Shown here piece by piece: positions 8,097-15,373 of a stretch of DNA of 64,000 nt (position 1 is the stretch's first letter; every line of letters starts with the position of its first letter). Location: contig NZ_PCDP01000038.1 of assembly GCF_003240585.1 (NCBI RefSeq), positions 248,001-312,000 on the forward strand, in the 5' to 3' direction. Under the pieces are notes generated by a model, which saw only the letters and a program-made list of their open reading frames with translations, was not told the DNA's origin and did not search any database. The DNA comes from Arminella tubonensis (lineage in GTDB: Bacteria; Pseudomonadota; Alphaproteobacteria; Rhizobiales; Rhizobiaceae). Position numbers and translations under genes: made by a program.

Positions 8097-8762
8097 TTAC
8101 TCGGGTTTGGGGGCGGAGCGAGCGCCGGCTCCGAAATCGGCAAGGACGCCCCAAAGCTCCCTGAAGATATCGCGGGCAAATGTCTCCAGCGATGATGTGT
8201 CAAGCGTTTCGGGGCGTTGCTGCTCGTGCCATCTTTCGCCGCCGACGCGCATGGTGCTGACGACTACGGCCGACAGCAGCCGGATGCGCAGGCGTTCGCC
8301 CTCATCGTCCCCGGTGCGGGCGAGCAGCGCCTCGGTCAATTTCCGTTCGAGCTTGGCATATTTGAGCTGATTGCGGGCACTGAGAACCGGCGTCTCGCGA
8401 ATAAGGTCGGCAAGAGCCACGCTTTGCGGATCGAGCGCCGCGGTGATCGCCGAGGTCAGGGCTTCCTCGACGACCTTGACGATCGGTTCATCGGCCGGGC
8501 GTTCCGCGATTGCCGCGGCAAGGCCGTCGGCAAAGGAGTCCTGCCAGGCGAAGACCACGTCTTCCTTGCTGGGGAAATAGTCGAAGAAGCTCCGCTTGGA
8601 GACATCGGCCGCCTCGGTGATGTCCTCGATCGTCGTCGCGTCGAAACCACGCTCGAGGAAAAGAGCCATCGCCGCCTGCTCGATGCGCTCCCGGGTCTGG
8701 CGGCGCTTGCGCTCGCGCCGGCCTTCCCTCGGTTCAGCATCGATGTCCTTGCCTTCGATCAT
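8097..8762 (-). CDS. TetR family transcriptional regulator
   Basis: A 221 aa TetR-type repressor. The N-terminal HTH spans about residues 18-62, with AAMALFLERGFDATTIEDI and then ADVSKRSFFDYFPSKEDV, the family's canonical recognition helix region. The rest is the helical ligand/dimer domain. Its ATG directly abuts the stop of the methyltransferase gene (TAG then ATG), so the two are translationally linked. It may repress its own operon. Ligand not predictable. Confidence 0.9.
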   Translation of the reverse strand: MIEGKDIDAEPREGRRERKRRQTRERIEQAAMALFLERGFDATTIEDITEAADVSKRSFFDYFPSKEDVVFAWQDSFADGLAAAIAERPADEPIVKVVEEALTSAITAALDPQSVALADLIRETPVLSARNQLKYAKLERKLTEALLARTGDDEGERLRIRLLSAVVVSTMRVGGERWHEQQRPETLDTSSLETFARDIFRELWGVLADFGAGARSAPKPE

Positions 8763-9473
8763 CTATAATCCCGGATTCAAGCTGCCCAGATTGCTAACGT
8801 TTCTTTCTGCAGTCATTTCGGCGGCCACCAGAGAAATATCGGCGTCGATGCTCTTGCCGCCATATCTGCGGCGAGCGGACGAGATCTCCGTCGGGGCCTT
8901 CCGTGAAATGCGGTAAACGCTGGCCGGCGGGAGATTGCGCACCGTGCCGCCGATGCGCGTCGCCTGCAGGTCGAGACCCTCCATGATCGCTCGCTGCACC
9001 GGGCAGCGCGGGCCATAGGTGAACTGGTAGAATGCGCCGCCTGCCCTCAGAACGCTGAAGGCGCCTGAGAGAATGGCGGCCACCTTGGAGGGCGGCATCG
9101 AGAGCAGCGGCAGCCCGCTGACGACGGCGCCGACGGGATTTCCGTCAAAGAGCCCGGCTTCAGCAATCTCGCCTGCATCCATCTGCACCACGCGCGCCTT
9201 TGGAAAGCGACCGGACAATGCGCCGACGAATTCGGCTCCGAACTCGATCAGCGTCAGATCGCATTCGCGGACACCGCGCGCAAGCAGGGCACGCGTGAAG
9301 ACGCCAGTACCGGGACCGAGCTCAAGAACCGGCTCATCGAGCGCCTCGATCTCCCTCGTCATCAAGCGCGCGAGGCGTTCGCCGGAGGGCGCAATCGCCG
9401 AAACCTGCCGCGGATTGCTGACCCAGGAGCGGAAGAACTGAACGAAATCAGAGCACGTGGTGTTTGCAGTCAT
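8763..9473 (-). CDS. Class I SAM methyltransferase similar to phospholipid N-methyltransferase
   Basis: At 236 aa it has the start of a Rossmann methyltransferase with motif I LELGPGTGVFTRAL (about 51-64) and an acidic strand (DLTLIEFG). The N-terminus FVQFFRSWVSNPRQVSAIAPSG resembles the rhizobial and Rhodobacter PmtA family, which methylates phosphatidylethanolamine toward phosphatidylcholine; related family members can also be annotated as rRNA adenine methylase-like. It is the first gene of a unit with a TetR regulator. I infer a membrane lipid role but cannot exclude another substrate. Confidence 0.75.
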   Translation of the reverse strand: MTANTTCSDFVQFFRSWVSNPRQVSAIAPSGERLARLMTREIEALDEPVLELGPGTGVFTRALLARGVRECDLTLIEFGAEFVGALSGRFPKARVVQMDAGEIAEAGLFDGNPVGAVVSGLPLLSMPPSKVAAILSGAFSVLRAGGAFYQFTYGPRCPVQRAIMEGLDLQATRIGGTVRNLPPASVYRISRKAPTEISSARRRYGGKSIDADISLVAAEMTAERNVSNLGSLNPGL

Positions 9474-9670
9474 TCAATATGTCCAATCCGTTGAAAAGGC
9501 CGCGATATCAATGTCGCTCAGTGAGCGTGAAGCATGGCCGTTCGAAGGCGCAACGCTTCAGTCACGATCGAATCATCTTAATGCATATTCATATCTATTG
9601 CAATTTTGCACTTAATGCAATAATTATGCTGGATCGTGGATGAAACCTTCCTCGTTGTCTGGAGACTTGC

Positions 9671-10621
9671 ATGTCCAATTTTGCCATCAAAGACATTCCC
9701 TCCCAATCAGGACGCATTGCCGTCATCACCGGCGCCACCAGCGGCATTGGCTATGAAACTGCCAAGGCGCTTGCCGGTGCTGGAGCGCGCGTCATCATCG
9801 CCTCTCGCAATGGACAAAAGGGCGCGCAGGTGGTCGCCGAGATACGCGGCACCTCTCCGGGTTCCGACGTCAGCTTCGAGCCGCTCGATCTTTCCAGCCT
9901 CGCATCCGTTGCCGACTGCGCCGCCCGCATCGCCGCTTCGGTTCCGCATATCGATCTTCTGATCAACAATGCCGGCGTCATGGCCATTCCGAAACGCTAC
10001 GAAACCGCTGATGGCTTCGAGATGCAGCTCGGCGCCAATTATCTCGGCCACTTTGCATTCGACCTTCACCTGATGCCCAAGGTGCTGGCGGCCCCCTCGC
10101 CGCGCGTTGTCACGGTCAGCAGCCTGGCGCACCGTTCGGGGACGATTCACTTCGACGATCTGCAATTGAAAAATGGCTACACGCCCTGGAAAGCCTATTC
10201 GCAATCCAAACTGGCGACGCTGTTGTTCAGCCTGGAGCTCGAACGCCGGGCGCGGGCGGAGGGCTGGAACCTGATGAGCAACGCTGCCCATCCCGGCTAT
10301 TCCGTCACCGGCCTGCAGAGCACGGGTCCGCGCATGGGCCGCGAGAACAGGCCGGCCCTGCTGGAGCGGTTCGCCAAGATGCTCGAGCCTTTCATGTCCC
10401 AATCGGCCGCCGCCGGCGCGCTGCCCACGCTCTATGCTGCGACGTCTCCCGATGCCAAGGGCGGCGTCATGTATGGACCCGATGGCTTCTACGAATTGAA
10501 GGGGACGCCGACGCTTGCGAAGATCGTGCCGCGCGCCCTGGGCAAGAGCACCTGGCGGCGTCTTTGGGAGGTCTCGGAGCAAATAACCGATGCGAGGATG
10601 CCGCTACCGGTCGCGGCCTGA
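9671..10621 (+). CDS. SDR family oxidoreductase (retinol dehydrogenase-like)
   Basis: A 316 aa extended-length SDR. Motifs are complete: TGATSGIG (20-27), NNAG (99-102), Ser150/151 in VSS, and Tyr176/Lys180 in YSQSK. The long substrate region after the YxxxK, with HPGYSVTGLQ, is that of the retinol dehydrogenase/protochlorophyllide reductase-like subgroup. It stands alone, with an AT-rich 197-nt upstream region containing several TGCAAT-type words and a strong terminator 20 nt after the stop. Substrate unknown. Confidence 0.9.
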   Translation: MSNFAIKDIPSQSGRIAVITGATSGIGYETAKALAGAGARVIIASRNGQKGAQVVAEIRGTSPGSDVSFEPLDLSSLASVADCAARIAASVPHIDLLINNAGVMAIPKRYETADGFEMQLGANYLGHFAFDLHLMPKVLAAPSPRVVTVSSLAHRSGTIHFDDLQLKNGYTPWKAYSQSKLATLLFSLELERRARAEGWNLMSNAAHPGYSVTGLQSTGPRMGRENRPALLERFAKMLEPFMSQSAAAGALPTLYAATSPDAKGGVMYGPDGFYELKGTPTLAKIVPRALGKSTWRRLWEVSEQITDARMPLPVAA

Positions 10622-10640
10622 GCCCATCCGAGCGGGCATG

Positions 10641-10672
10641 AAAAAGGCGGGCCGATCAGGCCCGCCTTTTTG
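10641..10672. terminator. Bidirectional Rho-independent terminator
   Basis: AAAAAGGCGGGCC-loop-GGCCCGCCTTTTT: a GC stem with A-run and T-run on the two sides, placed between the convergent SDR and BA14K genes, so it can stop transcription both ways. Confidence 0.9.
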
Positions 10673-10688
10673 TTTGGATCAGACTTCC

Positions 10689-11213
10689 TCAGGGCGAAAT
10701 GCACTGGACGCGCGGACCGCTGTTCGGCTGGTAGGTATTGTCCGACACGCGATAGGAACGGTAGCGATTGATGCACCACTGAACATGGCCGCTGCGGGCA
10801 GGCTGCGTCGCGATGGCGCCGCCGACGATGACGCCTGCACCGAAGGCTGCGGCAGGATACCAATAGCCGTTGTAGCGGCGATAGCCCGGCCGGGCATAGG
10901 TGTAGCCGTGATAGCCGTTCCAGTAGCCGGGGCGATAGGCCGGTCGGTATCCGGGGCGGTAACCGGGTCTGTACCCCGGATGGTGATAGGGAGGACGATG
11001 ATAACCGGGGCGCCCGTGAACCGGACGCCGCACGGGACGATGCCGGTACTGCACGTCGATCACATCGGGTGATTGCGAAATCGCCGGGTTCTGGGCCATG
11101 TTCTGGATGGGAGACATGCTGGCGATCGGCGCGGCCGTCGCCGGCATGATGGAACTCAAACCCAAAAGCGCGCTAAGGGCGGTAGCGGAAATGGCGGAAA
11201 GGAATTTCTTCAC
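10689..11213 (-). CDS. BA14K family secreted protein
   Basis: A 174 aa exported protein: positive start, hydrophobic core and a cleavage site after PATA (about residue 27). The middle (about 55-110) is a basic, aromatic repeat of PGYRPGYRP units, and the C-terminus WCINRYRSY...SDNTYQP...QC is the BA14K domain first known as an immunoreactive lectin-like protein of Brucella. A hydrophobic stretch AAFGAGVIVGGAIA may span or contact the membrane. Such proteins are common in Rhizobiales, often in many copies. Function in the envelope is not known. Confidence 0.85.
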   Translation of the reverse strand: MKKFLSAISATALSALLGLSSIMPATAAPIASMSPIQNMAQNPAISQSPDVIDVQYRHRPVRRPVHGRPGYHRPPYHHPGYRPGYRPGYRPAYRPGYWNGYHGYTYARPGYRRYNGYWYPAAAFGAGVIVGGAIATQPARSGHVQWCINRYRSYRVSDNTYQPNSGPRVQCISP

Positions 11214-11425
11214 GTCAGCATCCTTTTATTGAATATCCCTCTTAAACACATAAGGCGTGTAAAGGTTCTGGCCAGAGCCGTGCCCATCGAAATCGCCTCG
11301 GCAATTGAATTTGCTCGAAAAACGTTTTTGATGGCTTTGAATGCTTTCATTGACGACTATGTTTAGACAGGCGAGCAGGTGATCGCGGAGCCAGTCCCTC
11401 CCCTGCCATTGAAACGGAGCTATGC

Positions 11426-12343
11426 ATGAGCGGCGATCCTTACGAACTTCTTGGCGTAAAGCGGGATGCGGCGCAAAAGGATATCCAGAGCGCCTATCGC
11501 AAGCTGGCAAAGAAGCTGCACCCCGATCTCAACCCCGGTGACAAGCAGGCGGAAGAGAAATTCAAGCAGATATCCGCTGCCTACGCGATCATCGGCGACG
11601 AGGAAAAGCGCGCCCGCTTCGACCGCGGCGAGATCGACGGTGCGGGAACCGAGCAGGCTCAGCGAAACTACTATCGCGACTACGCCTCGGCAGACGGTGC
11701 TACCCGCCGCTACCAGAACGCGGGGGGATTTGCGGATTTCGGCGATGCGGACGACGTTTTTTCAAGCTTCTTCTCGCGCCGCGGCGGCGGCCAAGGACAA
11801 ACCAGAATGAAGGGCCAGGATCGGCAGTATTCGATGGAGGTCGATTTCCTCGACGCCGTCAACGGCACGAAAACGCAGGTGAGCCTGCCGAGCGGACCGG
11901 CGCTCGAGGTTACCATCCCTCCGGGAACCCGTGATGGCCAGACGCTGCGCCTGCGCGGAAAAGGCGAGCCCGGGCTTGCCGGCGGCCCGGCCGGAGACGC
12001 GCTCATCGACATCCGCGTGCGGCCGCACAAGTTCTATGTCCGCGACGGCGACGACATCCGCTTCGAACTCCCCATTTCACTGCCTGAAGCGGTTCTCGGC
12101 GGCAAGATCCGGGTACCGACGCCGTCCGGCCCGGTCACCGTCACGCTTGCCCCCAACTCGAACACGGGAAAGATCCTGCGCCTCAAGGGCAAGGGCGTGC
12201 CGAAGCGCGGCGGCGAAAGCGGCGATGCCTATGTGACGCTGAAGATCGTCCTGCCGGATGGACCCAACACGGATCTTGCGACCTTTGTCGAGGATTGGGC
12301 CGCCGGGAAAACGCATGAACCGAGAACAAGCATGGGAGTTTGA
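11426..12343 (+). CDS. cbpA: DnaJ-class co-chaperone, CbpA type
   Basis: A 305 aa J-domain protein. The J domain is residues 4-70 with HPD at 32-34, the motif that stimulates DnaK ATPase. A Gly/Phe-rich linker follows (about 90-120) and then two beta-rich substrate-binding domains with IPPGTRDGQTLRLRGKG and a second VTLAPNSNTGKILRLKGKG. The zinc-finger CxxCxGxG repeats are absent, so this is the class II form. The gene is followed 3 nt later by cbpM, as in E. coli. Confidence 0.9.
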   Translation: MSGDPYELLGVKRDAAQKDIQSAYRKLAKKLHPDLNPGDKQAEEKFKQISAAYAIIGDEEKRARFDRGEIDGAGTEQAQRNYYRDYASADGATRRYQNAGGFADFGDADDVFSSFFSRRGGGQGQTRMKGQDRQYSMEVDFLDAVNGTKTQVSLPSGPALEVTIPPGTRDGQTLRLRGKGEPGLAGGPAGDALIDIRVRPHKFYVRDGDDIRFELPISLPEAVLGGKIRVPTPSGPVTVTLAPNSNTGKILRLKGKGVPKRGGESGDAYVTLKIVLPDGPNTDLATFVEDWAAGKTHEPRTSMGV

Positions 12344-12346
12344 ACC

Positions 12347-12673
12347 ATGAACGATCTTGAATTCCGCCTCTGCCTCAAAATCGATGTGACGATCCTTGAT
12401 GTCTGGGTCGAACAGGGCTGGCTGGTGCCGGACAGGACCGATCGAGGGCTAACCTTCCACGATGCCGATGTGGCGCGCGGTCGCCTCATTCTCGACCTCA
12501 TCGAGACAATGGGCGTCAACGAGGCCGGCGTCGACGTCGTCATGGATCTCGTCGACCAGGTTCACGGCCTGCGCGGCACCCTACGCGACCTGATGGAGGC
12601 CGTTCGCGTCCAGGATCATGACGTCCAGCAGCGCATCCGCTCGCAGATCGACCGGGCGGAACGGGGCGCCTGA
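12347..12673 (+). CDS. cbpM: Chaperone modulator CbpM
   Basis: A 108 aa protein with an N-terminal segment reminiscent of MerR-type winged helices (LDVWVEQGWLVPDRT) and a C-terminal helix, matching the CbpM/DafA-like modulators that bind the J domain of CbpA and restrain its action on DnaK. Its position, 3 nt after the cbpA stop, supports this. Sequence similarity in this family is modest, so context carries part of the call. Confidence 0.8.
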   Translation: MNDLEFRLCLKIDVTILDVWVEQGWLVPDRTDRGLTFHDADVARGRLILDLIETMGVNEAGVDVVMDLVDQVHGLRGTLRDLMEAVRVQDHDVQQRIRSQIDRAERGA

Positions 12674-12781
12674 ACCCGCCATAAGCCCGGGGCAAGTTCC
12701 TGGCGTTAACCGTTGCGGCAATCATGCGGTCGCGACTGTCCCTTGCGTGGACGATCATGGTCGCCAACAAGAGGTCTCTCC

Positions 12782-13480
12782 ATGGTTTCCGCGCTTGCAA
12801 ACACCCGATTGATTGCTGCCCAAATGGCTCTCCAGGTCTTGATGACAAGCCCCGATGACAGCTCATCGCAGGATGACAGTTCGTCTATGCCGGGCTCCGG
12901 CGATATTTCCAGCCTGCCGTCATCGTCGCAGGCGTCTCTCACGAGCATTCTCAACGGCATGACGGCCAGCCAGTCGGACACCACGTCGTCCTCGTCGAGC
13001 TCGAACCTCGCCAGCACCGACATCACCACCAGTTCCTTCATGGCGCTGCTGAAGCAGAACCTGACGGCCACCGCGAAGAAAAACGAGGACGGCGGCCAGG
13101 CACAGGCAATGCTGGATGCGCTCAACAACGGCACGCTGACGGTCAGCGACCCCACCAACGGCGTCTCGATCACCGCTTGGGACCCGAGCGCGACCGATAC
13201 GACGGATGCAACAACCAGCACCACGACCAAGACCGCCACGACCATCCCGACGACGGACTGGAACGACTATCTGAAGACCCACCTCCAGCGCGGCTCAAAC
13301 GGCACCTTCGCCCGCGCCAGCGACGGCAGCTTCATCGACAAGACAACCGGCAATGAAGCCTATTTCGGGCAGGTGGGGTCGCAGTTTTATTATTTGACTT
13401 GGTCTGCGCCTAAGGATGCGGCGACTGGGGCGAGCACCACGGGTACGACGGCGGGTAGCAGCACGGATACCTCAAGCTAG
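12782..13480 (+). CDS. Ser/Thr/Asp-rich hypothetical protein
   Basis: I do not recognise this 232 aa protein. Starting at ATG 12782 it begins with a short hydrophobic helix (SALANTRLIAAQMALQVL) that is not a good signal peptide, then a Ser/Asp/Met-rich tract, a helical part with LKQNLTATAKKNEDGG, a Thr-rich linker (ATDTTDATTSTTT) and a compact segment with FARASDGSFIDKTTGNEAYFG. The C-terminus is again Thr/Ser/Gly-rich. Composition suggests an extended or surface protein. It lies 100 nt after cbpM and may be read from its own promoter. Confidence 0.6.
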   Translation: MVSALANTRLIAAQMALQVLMTSPDDSSSQDDSSSMPGSGDISSLPSSSQASLTSILNGMTASQSDTTSSSSSSNLASTDITTSSFMALLKQNLTATAKKNEDGGQAQAMLDALNNGTLTVSDPTNGVSITAWDPSATDTTDATTSTTTKTATTIPTTDWNDYLKTHLQRGSNGTFARASDGSFIDKTTGNEAYFGQVGSQFYYLTWSAPKDAATGASTTGTTAGSSTDTSS

Positions 13481-13492
13481 GGGCTTACGCGC

Positions 13493-14218
13493 TCATATCG
13501 ACGCCAGAGTGACGCGTTGCTCGAGCTTTTCGGCACTCTCCTTTCGCTCGCTATAGCGGTCGGTGAGGTAGGCGGAAGCGTCGCGGGTCAGCAGCGTGAA
13601 CTTTGTCAACTCCTCGCAGACATCGACAACCCGGTCGTAGAAAGCCGACGGCTTCATCCTGCCTTCCGCGTCGAACTGTTCGAAGGCCCTTGCGACCGAC
13701 GACTGGTTCGGGATCGTTATCATCCGCATCCAGCGGCCGAGTATGCGCAACTGGTTGACGGCGTTAAAGGATTGCGACCCGCCCGACACTTCCATGACGG
13801 CAAGCGTCTTGCCCTGTGTAGGACGCACCGAGCCGATGGATAGCGGTATCCAGTCGATCTGCGCCTTCATAATTCCCGTCATCGCGCCGTGACGTTCGGG
13901 GCTGACCTAAACCTGGCCCTCAGACCACTCCGACAGTTCCCTGAGTTCCCGCACCTTCGGATGGCCCGCGGGAGCAGCGTCGGGCAGAGGTAGACCTGCC
14001 GGGTCGAAAATCCTGACCTCGCAGCCGAAGTGCTCAAGCAGACGTGCGGCTTCTCCAGCGAGAAGACGGCTATAGGAAACAGTGCGCAAAGAGCCGTAAA
14101 GGATCAGGATACGCGGCGGATGGGTCGAGAACGCGGGCCGCAGGGACTCTATATGAGGTCGATGGAGATGATCAAAGATCGCGGCTGGAAGATCAGACAA
14201 TTCGTTTGCCCTCCCCAT
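13493..14218 (-). pseudogene. arsH: arsH with a single in-frame stop
   Basis: ArsH proteins are NADPH-dependent FMN reductases that oxidise organoarsenicals or reduce quinones. The frame here is 242 codons, normal for ArsH, and contains the flavodoxin-like start [15 protein letters not shown] and the FMN-binding [20 protein letters not shown]. It is interrupted at 13909-13907 by TAG, exactly where family members carry Trp in GQVWVSPERHG, so a single G-to-A change explains it. The rest of the frame is intact. Either the gene was recently inactivated or the base is a sequencing error. Its start overlaps arsC by 26 nt. Confidence 0.8.
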
Positions 14219-14615
14219 CCAGAACCTGTTCTCCGTCTTCCTTAAAAAAAGCTCCCTTGCTCGTCGCCGGCAGGATATCGAGTACGACCTCGGAAGGGCG
14301 AGCGAGGCGCGTACCGATCGGCGTCACCACGAAGGGTCTGTTGATCAGGATGGGATGCGCCATCATCGCGTCGAGCAATTGGTCGTCGGCAAGCGATGGG
14401 TCGCCAAGCCCGAGTTCCGCAAAGGGCGTGTCTTTTTCGCGGATCGCTTGGCGAACGGTCAAGTGGGCGTCCGCGATCATCGAGGCCAACCGGTCGCGAG
14501 TGAGCGGCGTTTTCACGTATTCGACAATAGTTGGCTCTATGCCCGCGTTGCGGATCATGGCCAGCGTGTTGCGCGAGGTGCCACAAGCGGGATTATGGTA
14601 GATGGTGACGTTCAT
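14193..14615 (-). CDS. arsC: Arsenate reductase, glutaredoxin-dependent
   Basis: A 140 aa ArsC of the thioredoxin-fold family with the catalytic cysteine in [13 protein letters not shown] (Cys11) and the arginines of the anion site in INRPFV and GTRLARP. It reduces arsenate to arsenite with glutathione and glutaredoxin. It follows arsR by about 50 nt and precedes arsH, giving the common arsR-arsC-arsH order. No arsenite pump gene (arsB or acr3) is visible in the neighbourhood; export may be encoded elsewhere. Confidence 0.95.
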   Translation of the reverse strand: MNVTIYHNPACGTSRNTLAMIRNAGIEPTIVEYVKTPLTRDRLASMIADAHLTVRQAIREKDTPFAELGLGDPSLADDQLLDAMMAHPILINRPFVVTPIGTRLARPSEVVLDILPATSKGAFFKEDGEQVLDGEGKRIV

Positions 14616-14666
14616 GCGTTGCCTTCTTGTGGTCGAAAGTTCGCGTGGGATCGAACGACACCGGAC

Positions 14667-15020
14667 TCATTGGCGAAGCTCGGTCGGCATGCAGCAAGAT
14701 GCAAGATCAGCGACCAAAGGCGTACACAACTCGGCACGACCACCGCAGCAGTCCTTGATCATGAACAAGGTCAACTCGCGAAAGCCGTCGAGATTGGCCC
14801 GGTAGACGATCGACCGGCTCTGTCGCTCGCCTCTGATCAGCCCAGCACGAGACAACGTCGCAAGATGGGCCGATGCCGTATTTTGAGGAACGTCCACCAG
14901 TTTTGCTATTTCTCCGGACGGAATACCGCCTGGCTCGTGTTTGACGAGGAGCCGGAAGATATCGAGGCGCGTCGACTGCGCGAGCGCGGACAGGGCTGCG
15001 ATTGCGGTAACTTTATCCAT
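14667..15020 (-). CDS. arsR: ArsR family repressor
   Basis: A 117 aa ArsR/SmtB winged-helix repressor with recognition helix region VPQNTASAHLATLSRAGLI. The metalloid-binding cysteines probably lie in the C-terminal part (DCCGG, ELC and SCC), as in the alphaproteobacterial ArsR type, rather than in the alpha-3 helix of the E. coli protein. It should release the ars operon when arsenite binds. First gene of the arsRCH unit; its promoter is almost on top of the start codon. Confidence 0.93.
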   Translation of the reverse strand: MDKVTAIAALSALAQSTRLDIFRLLVKHEPGGIPSGEIAKLVDVPQNTASAHLATLSRAGLIRGERQSRSIVYRANLDGFRELTLFMIKDCCGGRAELCTPLVADLASCCMPTELRQ

Positions 15021-15027
15021 ATATCCA

Positions 15028-15055
15028 GCATTACGGATGCGACATCGGTTGTCAA
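15028..15055 (-). promoter_or_regulatory. arsR promoter
   Basis: TTGACA (15055-15050), a 16-nt spacer and TAATGC (15033-15028) on the minus strand. The start codon of arsR begins at 15020, so the leader would be only a few nucleotides long. Confidence 0.5.
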
Positions 15056-15173
15056 TAGACGTTTCGATGAACCTGTTCGAACGCTGATTGAAATTCAGGC
15101 GGCAAGCGACAGTTGCTCGCTCGGCGCGAGATAGATATCTCGGGAAGAGTCTGGCGACAATCTGAAATGGAAA

Positions 15174-15250
15174 TGGCGCACCCGGAGCGATTCGAACGCC
15201 CGACCCCCAGATTCGTAGTCTGGTGCTCTATCCAGCTGAGCTACGGGTGC
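15174..15250 (-). tRNA. tRNA-Arg(ACG)
   Basis: The minus strand gives a full cloverleaf: acceptor GCACCCG pairing with CGGGTGC, D-arm with AGCTCAGCTGGA, anticodon loop CTACGAA (anticodon ACG), T-arm with GTTCGAATC, and an encoded 3' CCA after discriminator G. The inosine-modified ACG anticodon reads CGU, CGC and CGA. Its 3' end faces the arsenic operon, but I found no repeat of the 3' end that would mark an integration. Confidence 0.97.
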
Positions 15251-15373
15251 GTGACGAAAACGGGTGAAACCGTTTGCGTGGCGATCCTCTAAAACGTCCG
15301 CCTTTCGAAAGCAAGTGGATTTCTGAAAAAATCGCGATTTTCGTCGGGGCTTCCGGGAAAGCTCTGAAAGGCC

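Noticed and set aside
13907-13909. Recoding of the arsH TAG as pyrrolysine or programmed read-through
   Set aside because: The family has Trp at this place, there is no PYLIS-type element to support recoding, and no pyl genes are seen; a point mutation or base error is simpler.
15174-15250. tRNA-Arg as an att site of an integrated island
   Set aside because: I saw no duplicated tRNA 3' end, integrase or phage genes within the window.
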